In this document: positions 21,941 to 33,231 of the stretch, piece by piece
Layout: each line of letters opens with the position of its first letter
How positions within the stretch are numbered: the stretch's first letter is position 1
Origin: Tanypteryx hageni
Lineage: Eukaryota; Arthropoda; Insecta; Odonata; Petaluridae
DNA length: 64,000 nucleotides
Assembly: GCA_028673005.1 (NCBI GenBank)
Contig: CM054118.1
Location: 62,739,401 to 62,803,400, forward strand
Direction of reading: 5' to 3'
Notes under the pieces: generated by a model
What the model saw: the letters and a program-made list of their open reading frames with translations, nothing else
What the model was told of the DNA's origin: nothing
Databases searched by the model: none
Program-made: the position numbers and the translations under genes

Positions 21941-24900
21941 CTGTTAATAGAAAAAATACATATGATAGTTAAAAATTATAAGGATCAGGTGACTGAAAAA
22001 TTATTTTACATTCAAGGTATAAAAAACAGTCTTTACCACAACATGTGACTTTGTTCACAAATTGGTTTAAAAATTAAACATTGTCAATATATCTTTCATT
22101 ATTATAGTATCTGAAAAGAGCTTATGTTTTTTATTTACTATTACTATTTCAGTCGTCATTATTTCCACCTCATAAATGACATGGTTTATCATATTCCTAT
22201 TCATTACTATAAAAAATAATAGTCCATACATCAAACACGTCATCATCCTCAATGGGTCTTTGTGGAGGTAGAAGGGGCTGCAACCAGAAATCCACTCTGA
22301 TTGCTTCTTTTTCCATCTCTGGCTCTCCAACCTTGACTCTTTTTGTTTGCCGGCCATAACCAGGTGAGAATGCAGTTAGCTCATAGTCCCCAGGTGTCAA
22401 TAGGCGCCAATAGTCTCCTCCGTGGACTGTAGTCCAAAATATGCATTTACATTGAATTTGCAGATATGTACTACTTTAAACCATTAAAATAACTGATGGC
22501 ATTTTATATTAGTACCCTTTGAAATTAGAATTGTATATCATGTCAGCTCTCAAATTCTCAAATGAGACTTTTTTGCACCCTGGTGAATATTAATTGATTC
22601 TCTCTCCCTTCCTCTTTTTGACTCTTAACTTGCAATGAAATTGTGACATAATGAAGCATATTTTCAGATAATTATCTATTTATAATTTTCACCATATTTA
22701 TAATTTAAATTTGTGATTTGCATCAACATTTATCTTATTTTTTTAATAACTTTGAATCCATATTGTGTATTATATGCGTAATTTTAATATATCTATATAG
22801 ATTTCATTGACTTGCCAACGTTGAATATCAAGGAGTGCACAAATTCAACTTTTTATTATAGAATTGCTATCTTTTATGCAAAAATTAGTTTTTACAGATT
22901 TGCCAGATGAATATAAAATATCTTTCATTTTAAGTTAATGGATGACTTCATGGATTCAAGTAAAATTTGCAACATGAGAAAGTATTTTTAATGAAAAACT
23001 TTTGCTAATTTCCACAAATAAATGGAAAACATGATCAGTTTTGGTGAATAATTCTGATGATGGTGATTATTCACCGAAACCAATTGTGTTTCACATTTAT
23101 TTGTGGAAATTAACAAATTTTTTCATTAAAAATAGTTGCTTGTATTGCTAATTTTTATTATCTTTAATTTATTATAAACTTATCTTTCCCTGATACAGCA
23201 TAATGTGCAATATAAGGTTATTATTATGTAAACATTACTCATAATTCAGTGTTAGTAAGATCACCATCTAATTCTACATGGCCCAGAGATTGAAGAAAAA
23301 ATGTAATTACCTGAAGTTATGTCATGTTTGATATCATCATTTCGCCCATCAGTTATATTTTTGGCATGGATTACTGCATTAGCTATGGACTTTCCTGTGA
23401 GAGCATCTTTCACTATCCCTTTTACACCTGTGTGTACCTACAATGTAAAAATCACGACTCATTTGATGTCGTAAAACCCATACATTCATGCAATTTTATG
23501 TGGATAGAACTGGAATAACATTCATAATAATTTGTCAAAATAATATTATACTGCCTTTTGCAAAAATTATAACCTCTGAAACGATTATATTGCTACTCCG
23601 CTCACCTGCCATATGAAACCAATGAGTGCATCTCGGTTATTCTCCCATTCCTTAGCCAGGGTATCAGCTGCTGGATACTTTTCACAGCCCAACTCCAGTG
23701 TGATTTCAAAATCATTGGATGAGAGATAGTTAAAGTCCTGCATCCCGCCCTGCACACTGTACCAGGCTGCCCCATTTGTGATCCCTCCCTGTTTGCCAAA
23801 ATTGAATCCATCTGTTCCACAGCCAGCTCTATGGGAGTCGGCCATTCCACCATGATGCAGTGATGCATATGTCTGTGCTAGGTGACTGATGGAAAGAATG
23901 AATTCATTACACAATGTGCATATGGTGATGAAAATGAATTGGATATTAAACTTTTATTTAACTTTTAAGTGAGTACTAAACTTGGATGCAACTGGCAACA
24001 AGAATATTATCAGTATATTGCCTCTTCAGATCACTGTAAAAGATAATACTTAAATATACTGCTATATATATAAACTAAATAAAGCTTTTTTCATTCATAT
24101 ATTTAATGTACTTCTCGGCATATAAGACACTTTTTTCCAGAAAAATGGCTCCCAAAATCATCTTGCATCTTATATGCCAAAGGTAAGATTATTACTGTTC
24201 TCAATACTGACACTAATGAATTCACTCATCCCCAAAATGGAATGATTGGTAGTCATTAATTGCAAAAACAATAAAATATACATTATTAATAATTAATAGT
24301 GAAAAATCTGTTAATATATATACCTTATGCAACGTGAATTCCGAGGATGCATTTTCATTATTACGATTTAATACATGTCCACCCACAGTGATTACAATGT
24401 CAGCACATTTGCAATGTTTTAGTTCCTAATAAGCCCATTGAATAATGTGATTAATGTCACGGAACTCTAGAATTCATGTAGATGCCATAAATATTTTATA
24501 CATACCTAGGATAAATAACGTTACGTATATTGAGATCACAATGGCTACAAAAGTGAAAATATATGCCTAAACTATTAGCTATAAGCTTCTGGTGATTCAA
24601 TATGCAAAAAGGCATGGAAACCGAGCAGGAGCACATCATTTTGGTCCACCTCCCACAGAAAAAAATGGTCCGTGAATGGAGAAAACAAAAATATTGAAGC
24701 TGATGGGAAAAGAGAAAGTCTTCATAAGGTTGGTCCTAAATGGCCACAACTAGAGGAAGTGATGAATAGTAGAACAGAGGAAGTTTGGTATTGCTACATT
24801 GATCAAAATCATTGTGTTGGTTCGAGACAAAAAGAGTTACAGTAGAAAAAGGAATAGTTGAGTGTACGTATTGTTATTACATATGCATTCCATTTTTTAT

Positions 24901-27900
24901 TTATCTCATTATATTAAAATATCATCTTGCACCTAAGTTTACGTACATAAGTTCTTTCAGTGAAGGGCACATATATGTGAGACATGTGCTGTGCATTCTG
25001 ACAGTTTTAATTAATACGTACATAAGTTCTTTCAGTAAAGGGCACATATATGTGAGACATGTGCTGTGCATTCTGACAGTTTTAATTAATACGACTGTCG
25101 AGTTCACACAGGGCACATTTAGCTATACAAGTCTCGAAGCAATTATTTATGTTTTAGATCATCCCTATTTATTTTACGAATGAAGTTTATATAAAACGTT
25201 ATATTTAACTGTTATCATGCTGGAATATTTTCTGTAAATGTTGCCAGATACAGACTTAATCACGACTGGAAATGATATACGATGTGGCCCTTGCTGAACC
25301 AAAATACATTTTTTCCTGAAAAATCTCAAAAAAAACTGGGGTGCATCTTATAACCAAGTGTGTCTTATATGCTGAGAAATACAGTATATTTTTTTCTGAG
25401 CTGGTGTTTCTTTGCTCATTAACTTAAAGTTTGCTTATATTGAACCCCATATGGTAAAGTGCCCAGATTTCAGATCAACCAATGCTGGACCAAATCTATT
25501 TCAGGTTAGTCAATGCAGGACAAAGCCCTTTCAGATTTGTCATTGCAGGATTAAAAAAACTTTGTGAAGGAAAACTTATTAACCCATTTACAAAGAGTAT
25601 AACAGTATAAATTTTCTAGATATAATTATAAACTTACGTTTTGTTCCATTTCTTGCATACTATGAGAAAGAAATGAAGAATGAAATGAAACAAAACGTAT
25701 GAATTAAATCGGGAAATTGAGCATGGAACTTCACATTCCACTGTACGCACTTGGCCAGCACTCAACACACTGCTCCATAAATGAGAATTTTCTAACAATG
25801 TAACCAAAAAGTGTGTGTGTGTGTGTGTAATTTAAGGCGAATCAGCCTCTTGGGCTATTATCGCCGTAACAATACATTTTAAACACCACCTATTGGTGAT
25901 GAACTACCCACATCACCCAACATGATATAAAGAATAAATAAATAAAGTTAAAAACAGATTGTAAAAGACTGTATAAGGGCCCATCACAATCTGTAGAATA
26001 AAATATCAGTGAGACTGTATAAGGGTCTACTGACATGTATAAAATTTTCTCACGACACAAGAAGGAACTATTATGCCTGTAGCACACAGAACTTTTAAAA
26101 TGGATAGGGGAGTAATAATATTTCTCCCTTCTATCCCATTGTACAATGATTAAAAACACTTAAAAATTAAATAAATGCTAAAATTTTGGCCTCCCTTAGG
26201 AATGACAGTGTTCTATTTATAAAATCCGGATTATCTCCTAGAGAGACTGAGGTTCGCAGCCATATGCACCCTCTCTCTCTCATTCCTAAACTGGATACAG
26301 TCCAGTAAAGCATGTGACACTGTCAACGCAGTATCACATGTCTCACAAACTGGAGGTTCCTCGGACCTCAATAGGTAACCGTGCGTCCACCAGCAGTGAC
26401 CTATGCATAGTCTTGTAATGGCAACCTCTTCAAGTCGGGATGACCTGGACGAGGACTGCCATGGTTTTACTGTATTTTTTATTTCTCTCAGTTTATTGGA
26501 GATATATATTGTTCTTGCCATTGATGGTAGATTAAAGTTTTTAAATAGTTATTTATGTCCCTCACAAGAACTTTTGATTCATTAATACCATCGCAATTAG
26601 CAGCTAGTTTTGCTGCCCTGTCTGCCCTCTCATTACCCAGAATACCTATGTGACCTGGTACCCACATAAACACTGTCGTCACTCCTATGGAGTCCAGATC
26701 CATCAAGGATGAATGAATCTGCTGAACCAGAGGGTGAGAAGAGTGCAAAGATTTTATGGCATGTAAGGCTGACAGTGAGTCGGTGATGATGACATATTCA
26801 CTGCTGGGGTACGAATATGCAAACCGCAGCACTTTCCATAAAGCATACAATTCTGCTGTGAATATCCCACACAGCGGATGTAGCCGGAAATGGTGCGAGC
26901 ATCTGCCGATGGTAAAAGCACATCCGATATGCTTCCCCAGCTTAGAGCCATCCATGTACATGGCAGTGAATGACTGAAACGGTGCATAGAGTTCCTCAAA
27001 GTCACGTCGGTATTCAATAGATAGGGTAGAAAGCCTATCTAATTTGGCAAGAGAAGTAATAATGTGGGGGCAATGTAACATCCAGGGTGGAGCTGATACT
27101 GATGCTGATAAGGTACTTGACTCACAACATAGAGGGAGGAAACAATTTGCCGCCAAAGTGGAATGTCTTGGATGCTCTTCATAATGTTGTTATTGCTTTG
27201 GATGAAATTTCATCAAGTGTAATAAACGTTACATGGCTTTCAGCATTTATACACCTTCAAAAAGCCATATAACTTTTACAAATGTTCAAGGTGTAGGATA
27301 ATTAAAAGTGTAAGAAGGTTTAAAGCCAAATAAGTTTGACAAAAGTCTAAATTTTGTGTAGTGAATCAAAATTTATTTTTGACTTTTGAATGCAAAATAT
27401 AAAAGTTATTTCTTATTTTTTTATTTTTTACTTATTAGTCTTATTTCTAATACAGAACACAAGGAATAGTAATTGGTGACCCCTGTTGTAGTACATAAAA
27501 TTTTTTAAATCTACTCATATGACTATCAGTTTCGTTTTAGGTTGATCAAATTCTATAAAAGTGCACAAATCAACCAATCAGTACAAGAACATGTTGTTAG
27601 CAGAAAAACCAAGAAAGAATAGCGATAATATGATTTGCATGGGCTGATAGGCAGCCTGCAAAAAATTAACAGCGACTGTCTTGGTTTGGTACACCACATG
27701 CTGTATGCAAAGCAAAAGGTGGCTGGCTAGGTGAGTTTGGGACTCTCAGGCCCAGATGTTGAGAAAATGCAGCCAAGTTCAACAGGGGTAGGGTAGGCAG
27801 ACCACCCAACAGGCCTAACCCTTTGATGGGCTTTTCTGGGTATGGGAACTTCCTTCAATAATTGTAATAACAAAGGTATTATTCGACTATGACTCCCTGA

Positions 27901-30900
27901 AGTGGACATCCTCGAAATGCACTTGATGCCAAGTTTGCCTAATGCAAACCAGCATATATGTATCTATATATGGAGTGATCTTAATATAAAAGTTATTAAA
28001 AATATTTAACCTTTAAGACTCAGTTCAAATTAGATATCTTTGGTTTCAAGTAGATACCAGAGTAATCGTTGTTTAGCTCTGATATCTAAATAAACAAATG
28101 AGGAAAGAATTGTAGAACAAATTACATAAGGAACTTTTTTCACAAACTGCTCTCTTTTCTATTGGAATAGAGAATCACAGATGCAATGTATTGTTGCTTG
28201 CCTACATTTATAGAGCATGTACTTTTAAGCGATTTTTCCGATTACTTCCTAGCAGCTGTTTCTTTATTCACCAAATTTTTCCCATGTCTAGTTCTCATAT
28301 AGACCAAGCCTATCCTAAAAATTTGGCAACTTCAGGTTGCAGCATTCTAGAGATATTACCCGTACAGGCAGACAGATGGACTGACAGACAAACCGAACAC
28401 ATAAGCGATACTCCAGAAAAAAACGCTAAAAATAACGCATTAAAGAGTGCTGTTTTACCGAAATGTTTGATCATCTGGTGATTTGGTATATTCTGTCAAT
28501 GCTCCTGACCGGCTAGCATCATATGGATAATTGGCCACTAGATCACCACCATGTAAATTGGCAGATAGAACAAATGGAACTTGCATAATGAGCCTCATGA
28601 CTGCCTTTGTTTCTGGTTGTATCTGTGAAAAAATTATAAAATGGGATTAAATTTTTTGTTATTATGAAATTCATTGTTTGATAAATTTCACAAAATGTGT
28701 ATCATATTAAGTATATATTAACAAAAACAATTGTTATATTCTTACCGGCTCTGTGAGATGATCAACTTGTTGTAGAAGGTGATTATTATGTTCAATATGG
28801 GCTTGCTCATTGCCAAACATAATACGGTCTAAGTCTGGAAAATTTCGATTCAGGTCAACACTGTGGTTGTTGTAGCGGCCAAGGAGATAGTCTTGGGTAC
28901 CCTGAAAAATTCACCCCATAACATTACTTCATATTATAAATGTTATTTGAGGTCCAAAATTCTGAGCTCATATTTTCTCCATATTTCTCTCCTTAATAAC
29001 TTGAAGGAATTATGTACTTCTTGATTAAGATTCTTTCTGACTTTTGATAAAAAGGAGTTAACTAATGAGAATACATTTTTTGGAATATTTATTTTATATC
29101 AAATGAAAGTCAAGTCATTGAATTTTATCAGATAAATGTCAGTTTAGATTTCCATCAATATGTTTAACTCGGTACATTGACCTTCATAAATATTTTGTTG
29201 GTGTAATACATTGATTTTTTAAACTTTATGAAACTGATATTTTTATTTTATTTCTTCTTTTGCAGAATCCCTGTTACTAATTTAATCCTAAATTCCTACT
29301 AAGATTATTGTAAAGATGCCTACATAATGATTAGAGTGTTCAAAAATAAAACAAGTAAGAAAAGCAGACAGAAAATATTGGTTTTTCCAAAAAAATATTT
29401 TAGACAGGCGGACAAACCAAGAAAATATGCACAAGGCAAAATACTTAATTGATTGGTAAAAAATGAAGTCTCTGTCTGCTTTCATTTATGAGTTAGCATG
29501 TCAGGCAGACAGACGGACCTACACAAGAAAGCATGGACAACAACACACAGTATTAAATCAATTGGTGAAAAAATTAAGTCTCTATGAGCTTTCGTTTAGG
29601 AGGAGTTAGCACATCAGGCAGACAGATGGACAAACCAAATGCATAAGTAGATTTTTTGAAAAACTGATGAAAAAAAGAATAAAATTTTATTAGATATAGA
29701 AAAATCTTGCCATACAAAAATAATAATCATAATGTTCATGGATGTGAAATGGTAATTACTCTGCCTTAATTTGGTTAGAAAGCATGTTAGTATTTGTCCT
29801 CCATAAAAGTTGAGGGCAAGTTATGGGTAAAGAAGGAAAAAATATTTCCATAAATATCCTAATTCCTTTACAACCTAGTGATTCTATGTAACAGTTTGAA
29901 AAACATTGACATGATTTACAATTTTATTTTATTAAACATAATTGATTACTTAGTAAAGCTTAAAATATAATATAGGGTGATTACAAATATCTTCCCAAAT
30001 TTAAAAATTTATTATTAAAAACTAACAAAGACACAGCAAGCAAGCCATACTAATAAAGAAAAACTCAAAAAGTTTTTTTTCAAGCTATTGAAGCTCAATG
30101 TGATCTCCGTTTGAGGCTCTGCTGGCATCAAAATGGTATTCTGTTTCCTGCTAGATATTTCATAGTATTAGGAATAAATATTTTTGAAATCAGAAAAAAG
30201 TCTGCCATGACCACGAATCGAACCATGGTCTTCCACTTGCCGGGCAGATATTCTACCACTGAACTATCATCCATGTTCAGAAACAAGAACATTGATCTGC
30301 TACGATCTCGTTTAAAAAATATTCCCATTCCAAATATTCCCTTATGCCTGTCTGCATAGGATCTTTAGATCGATTTATTCCATCAATTTCTAACTTCATA
30401 GTATGTCATGTTGAACTTTTCCAACAGCCTAGTGTATCCTTTCATTCAAATAATCCAAACATGTTGGCATTTGTGGAACACAAACTACATTTTTGACATA
30501 GACCCAGAGGAAAAATTCGATGGGTCAGATCAGGCAAATGAGTCAGTCAAGGAATAGGCCCTCCACACCTGATCCAATGATCAAGAAATTGCTCATTCAG
30601 GAATATTGTAACTTTGTAGTGAAGAAAATGGTCACTATCAATAGCTTGAATTAAACTTCTTGATTATTTATTGGCAAGCATAGCTAACTTTATGCTGTAT
30701 CTGTGTTAATTTTTTCATAATAAATTTTTAAAATTGGGAAGATCATTTGTACTCACTGTGTATTTTATCTCCAGTATTTAAATAAGCCTTTAAGACATTT
30801 TTAGATTAAGTACAGAAAAATCTCTTTGATATCTTGTTATTATTCAGATGATAATACAATTTTTTGAGAAAACAGTAAAATCGGCCAAAAAAGATTCTGC

Positions 30901-32427
30901 CTATAAATAGTAACATTTTGATAAGCATTTCAGTAAGTGAGAAGTAAAAATCAGTAATGTTCTTACCGTATCAGTAGCAAGTTGCCATCCATCAGGATTC
31001 ATGGATGGCATGAGATGAATGCGGGTTAGCTGAATGAGTTTTTGGATGGAATGATCCTCAGCTAAATAACGCTCGCACAAGTAATCTGCTAGTTTCAGGA
31101 GCAATTCCCTTCCAAGGACTTCATTTCCATGCATGTTAGCTATATACTTGAACTCTGGTATTACTTGGTGATAATAATAAGGGATATTAACATTAAAACA
31201 TTTCAATAATAGATAACATTTTAAAACTTAATTAAAAATTATTATATTAATAACTGATTTATTAAATATCTGCCATTTTTAATTAGACCAACAGTTGATC
31301 TTATAATTAAATTCTGATATTAAAGATATAGATTGTTAAAATTTTTACTATTGTTATTGAGGAAATATTTTATAGAAACAAAATATCGCAAGACAATTTC
31401 TCTGCAGTTTAACGGATTTATTCCTAACCGAAAAAGATATTTAAATAAATCTTCTCAATGAGGTGGTAATCTTTGTCTGCGGCGATATAATCTTGTTTTA
31501 CTAATTCATCTTCATTCTCAATAAATATAGAAATATTGTAAGTAATTTACTCCTAATTCGATATTTCAGGCTAATATATGATTTGCTTTAATTTCCAGTA
31601 GCTGTGTCAACATTTAATTTAAAATTACAATTAATAAAAATTGCAAACAGAAACTGTGGCGAAAGAAAAAGATACGAAGTACATATATGACAAATCTGAA
31701 TCATAGCATACTTGGCAAGGTAATAAGTTGTATTAATTTTACCATTTTCTACTATAGCAGTGTCTAAGACGGCGAGTTCCTATAAATGTGCTTCATAGCA
31801 TTAATCTCAATGTATATTTCAAATTTATGCAAATGCGTTGCTTTGCCTATTCCGCTGATAAAATTATTTATAGGGACCCATAAACACAAGCTGCATTTCG
31901 TATAATATCTTCTTATTGTCCACGATGAAAAAGCTATTATGTTGAAACTTCACCGATCCATTATATTGTTTCACATGCCGTCTTCTGTTACGTCATTCGC
32001 CACATTCGCGCCTACGCGCTCTTGATTTACGCGAGCCTTTTTTTGTTTCAGTTGAATATAGTTTTCATTGTAATAGCAAATTGCATAATTAAAAATTTGG
32101 TATTCTTCGGATTTTGTTGTACTTATTTTACATTTTAACCTTGTAATAATTACTAATAGCTCTAAAAAGAAGCAAACCTTATTGGCATATGGTTGTGTAC
32201 TTACATAATTGGTGGTGCCCTGGATATGTTGAAAATTCAATTACGTAAAGAGGAAGCCCAAGTACGGATTTTTCCGAGAGCGTGTACAGTTGTGTTATGT
32301 TGGGACACCGAGCATGAACGTCCTCCAGTACAGCGACCATTTCATCGTTATCATGATGTTTGAATTCGAAGGCCCAAAAAGATGGAATGTAGGTAAATAG
32401 CGAAATTACTAATAGTAAAGCGTTCAT
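21818..32427 (-). CDS. Secreted metallocarboxypeptidase, M/E-like (M14B subfamily), complete, 8 exons
   Basis: Zinc carboxypeptidase of the regulatory N/E group. These enzymes remove C-terminal Lys or Arg from peptides in the secretory pathway or outside the cell. Exons 32205-32427, 30967-31163, 28746-28901, 28459-28622, 23606-23885, 23311-23437, 22230-22426 and 21818-21940 total 1467 bp (488 residues), with every junction in phase. Residues 1-20 look like a signal peptide. Zinc ligands are His86 and Glu89 ([10 protein letters not shown]) and His216 (ANLHGG); substrate-binding Asn158-Arg159 lie in [10 protein letters not shown]; Tyr300 is in QDFNYLSSN; the catalytic Glu311 is in [12 protein letters not shown] transthyretin-like domain occupies about 341-432. 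The last 50 residues form a charged tail with no hydrophobic anchor, unlike human CPM. Potential N-glycosylation sites are 43, 152 and 367. Orthology to CPM versus CPE is not settled. Confidence 0.95.
22230..22426 (-). CDS. Carboxypeptidase exon 7: end of transthyretin-like domain
   Basis: Encodes residues 383-448: [19 protein letters not shown], then [13 protein letters not shown] and VDFWLQPL, then an acidic linker [10 protein letters not shown]. The acceptor is CTACAG|TCC, preferred over a nearby GGAG|GAG that also keeps frame. The donor is GAT|GTATGG. Confidence 0.92.
22984..23134. repeat. Short palindromic foldback element in a carboxypeptidase intron
   Basis: Outer arms 22984-23028 and 23094-23134 are inverted copies (ATTTTTAATGAAAAACTTTT and so on). 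A second nested hairpin lies inside: GGTGAATAAT, then TCTGATGATGGTG, then ATTATTCACC. The same family as 16637-17109. Confidence 0.8.
23311..23437 (-). CDS. Carboxypeptidase exon 6: start of transthyretin-like domain
   Basis: Encodes residues 341-382: [20 protein letters not shown], then AVIHAKNIT and IKHDITS. This is the first half of the beta-sandwich domain that follows the catalytic domain in all M14B enzymes. The acceptor is TTGTAG|GTA and the donor TTCAG|GTAATT. Confidence 0.93.
23606..23885 (-). CDS. Carboxypeptidase exon 5: catalytic glutamate
   Basis: Encodes residues 248-340, with [38 protein letters not shown] and [14 protein letters not shown]. Tyr300 and Glu311 are the expected catalytic residues of M14 enzymes. 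The acceptor is CATCAG|TCACC and the donor CAG|GTGAGC. Confidence 0.96.
24580..24860 (+). pseudogene. Decayed pogo-like transposase N-terminus
   Basis: Frame fragments [18 protein letters not shown] and EWRKQKY, then KWPQLEE-like [14 protein letters not shown] across frame changes, match the HTH of Brinker/pogo-type transposases. At least two frameshifts and several stops. No DDE catalytic part follows, so the copy is an internally deleted remnant. Confidence 0.6.
24941..25090. repeat. 75 bp tandem duplication
   Basis: Two adjacent 75 bp copies starting at 24941 and 25016 differ at essentially one base (GTGAAGGG versus GTAAAGGG). The near identity points to a recent duplication within the pogo-type element. 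It produces open frames on both strands that are not genes. Confidence 0.9.
25465..25560. repeat. Three imperfect short tandem copies
   Basis: The phrase TTTCAGATCAACCAATGCTG recurs as TTTCAGGTTAGTCAATGCAG and TTTCAGATTTGTCATTGCAG at intervals of about 32 bp. Confidence 0.6.
26231..26521 (-). pseudogene. LINE C-terminal tail after a frameshift
   Basis: Continues the RNase H frame in another phase: [34 protein letters not shown], then [20 protein letters not shown]. The C..C....H....C zinc-knuckle-like end is standard for insect LINE ORF2. The phase change confirms the copy is dead. Confidence 0.85.
26488..27156 (-). pseudogene. LINE RNase H domain
   Basis: An open stretch of 222 codons carries a full RNase H set: [15 protein letters not shown] (Asp), [14 protein letters not shown] (Glu), [14 protein letters not shown] (Asp) and [20 protein letters not shown] (Asp). 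This layout is typical of Jockey/I-type LINEs of insects. It ends early through a frameshift near 26520. Confidence 0.88.
28459..28622 (-). CDS. Carboxypeptidase exon 4: third zinc ligand
   Basis: Encodes residues 193-246: [19 protein letters not shown], then [15 protein letters not shown] and [15 protein letters not shown]. His216 is the third zinc ligand. The acceptor is TTCACAG|ATA and the donor TTTCG|GTAAAA. The next intron (23886-28458) is 4.6 kb and full of transposons. Confidence 0.95.
28746..28901 (-). CDS. Carboxypeptidase exon 3: NRN substrate loop
   Basis: Encodes residues 141-192 with [19 protein letters not shown], where Asn-Arg holds the substrate carboxylate in this family, and [14 protein letters not shown]. 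Both ends are in phase 0. The acceptor is TTTCAG|GGT and the donor CCG|GTAAGA. Confidence 0.95.
29402..29640. repeat. Tandem repeat of about 105 bp, 2-3 units
   Basis: The phrase CAGGCAGACAGA.GGAC..A starts near 29402, 29504 and 29617. The units share ATTGGT.AAAAAAT.AAGTCTCT and TTAGCA..TCAGGCAG. A related string is at 28368-28395. In carboxypeptidase intron 2. Confidence 0.65.
29973..30760 (-). mobile_element. Mariner-like element remnant with long TIRs
   Basis: The left end GGGTGATTACAAATATCTTC and the right end, reversed, AGTGAGTACAAATGATCTTC begin inverted repeats of about 65 bp sharing CCCAA.TTTAAAAATTTATTAT. TA dinucleotides flank both sides. On the minus strand 30433-30540 encodes [20 protein letters not shown] and [10 protein letters not shown]. 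This resembles the PLDFFLWG..K..V DDE end of IS630/Tc1/mariner-type transposases. Interrupted by a tRNA-like SINE. Confidence 0.72.
30110..30410 (-). repeat. tRNA-derived SINE or tRNA-like pseudogene
   Basis: The minus strand over about 30200-30273 reads like a tRNA: A-box TAGTTCAGTGGTAGA, then CTGCCCGGCAAG, then B-box GGTTCGATTCG, closest to tRNA-Gly. The anticodon arm does not pair cleanly and the acceptor stem is poor, so this is not a working tRNA. The surrounding 30110-30410 is probably the SINE body. It lies inside the mariner-like element. Confidence 0.6.
30967..31163 (-). CDS. Carboxypeptidase exon 2: first zinc ligands
   Basis: Encodes residues 75-140: [19 protein letters not shown], then [20 protein letters not shown]. 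His86 and Glu89 bind zinc, and Arg122 sits in the conserved TRIH motif. The acceptor is CACCAAG|TAATACC and the donor ACG|GTAAGA. Confidence 0.95.
32205..32427 (-). CDS. Carboxypeptidase exon 1: start and signal peptide
   Basis: The ATG at 32425-32427 is chosen because [20 protein letters not shown] is a good signal peptide. An upstream GTG in frame would add a polar stretch and is not a eukaryotic start. The mature part begins [18 protein letters not shown], the usual F.YH...M...L start of the M14B domain. The donor is TTAT|GTAAGT. Confidence 0.92.
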
Positions 32428-33009
32428 GCTAAGGTCGTTGAGCACTAACTTGGAAGTCCTATTCTGAAACCGTAACACCTGATTGACTAGGGCCGACTAA
32501 TTCACGCAATTAGGACGTGCCAGCCGGTGTCGCTGGAAACGTTCGAGGACTACTTGTTCAGGTGATACCCTAAAACACGAGTCTGCGCAGTTGCGGCTCA
32601 AATCGTTCTTCTGCCGCCATTAGCCAAGTTATCGATCTTGGGAGAACTACACGAATGCGCCTATCAGCTGAAATATGTGGGAGTATGCAAGAAAAACCGT
32701 ACTGCAAATTGAGTTTTTAATCAGAACACTGTGGTTAATCTTCAGAACGACTGATGCGGTTTCATTCCCATGTACCGTCGTTAGACGCTCCTCTATTCAT
32801 AAATAAAAAATAAGAAGATAATAAAAATTAGGCATAATATACGCATACTGCTAGGAGTATGAGAAAAATATAGAATTTTGTAAATTTGGCGAATGAATAT
32901 TTAGTGATTCAGTCTTCACAACTATGAGATCGCGTAAACAAAATTATTTATCTCTAAGTATATTGGAGCTTATTTTTTAATAAGGTTCGCGAGAATGTTT
33001 GACGTGTTA
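32428..33009. promoter_or_regulatory. 5' flank of the carboxypeptidase gene
   Basis: Proximal 5' UTR and promoter are expected here. The first 250 bp are richer in GC and CG dinucleotides than the surroundings (for example GCCGGTGTCGCTGG near 32523). I could not identify a TATA box or initiator with confidence. Confidence 0.35.
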
Positions 33010-33017
33010 CTCTAGAA

Positions 33018-33223
33018 CAGTGGTTCTTAAATTTTTAGTTGTCGCGGCCTCCTTTGAATTGAAAATAGTAAAATAAGAAACTTTATTACAAATTTCTTCT
33101 TTTTGTGTAATTATGAAAAAGTTAAGTATCGTATCTCCAAAAATTCCCTGATAAAATTTTATTATTTTGCATATCATCGTATATCCAAAATAATTTTCCG
33201 GCCCCCTAGTTTGAGAAACACTG
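33018..33223. mobile_element. hAT MITE, 206 bp
   Basis: Ends CAGTGGTTCTTAAA (left) and CAGTGTTTCTCAAACT (right, reversed) with perfect 8 bp duplications CTCTAGAA at 33010-33017 and 33224-33231. No coding capacity. Confidence 0.9.
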
Positions 33224-33231
33224 CTCTAGAA

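Larger units (their letters stand above)
24106..25384 (+). mobile_element. Pogo-type element with Brinker-like DNA-binding fragment, copy 1
   Basis: Inverted ends TGTACTTCTCGGCATATAAG (left) and CTGTATTTCTCAGCATATAA (right, reversed) lie between TA dinucleotides at 24104-24105 and 25385-25386. The plus strand near 24580-24720 encodes [16 protein letters not shown], then in another frame VREWRKQK. This is the helix-turn-helix block of pogo/Brinker-like transposases, broken by frameshifts and stops. A 75 bp direct duplication lies at 24941-25090. It sits in carboxypeptidase intron 4. A second copy lies at 35440-36272. Confidence 0.78.
25812..27230 (-). mobile_element. 5'-truncated non-LTR retrotransposon
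   Basis: The 3' part of a LINE on the minus strand: RNase H domain, C-terminal cysteine-bearing tail, about 400 bp of 3' sequence and a (AC)n tail that appears as GT repeats at 25812-25828. The 5' part, including reverse transcriptase and endonuclease, is absent. Inserted in carboxypeptidase intron 4, in the same orientation as the gene. Confidence 0.85.

Noticed and set aside
25812..25828. GT microsatellite as an independent feature
   Set aside because: Best explained as the simple-repeat tail of the adjacent LINE, so not listed separately.
30200..30273. Functional tRNA-Gly gene on the minus strand
   Set aside because: A and B boxes are good, but the anticodon stem and acceptor stem do not pair properly. 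It sits within a repeat, so it is a SINE-like sequence.
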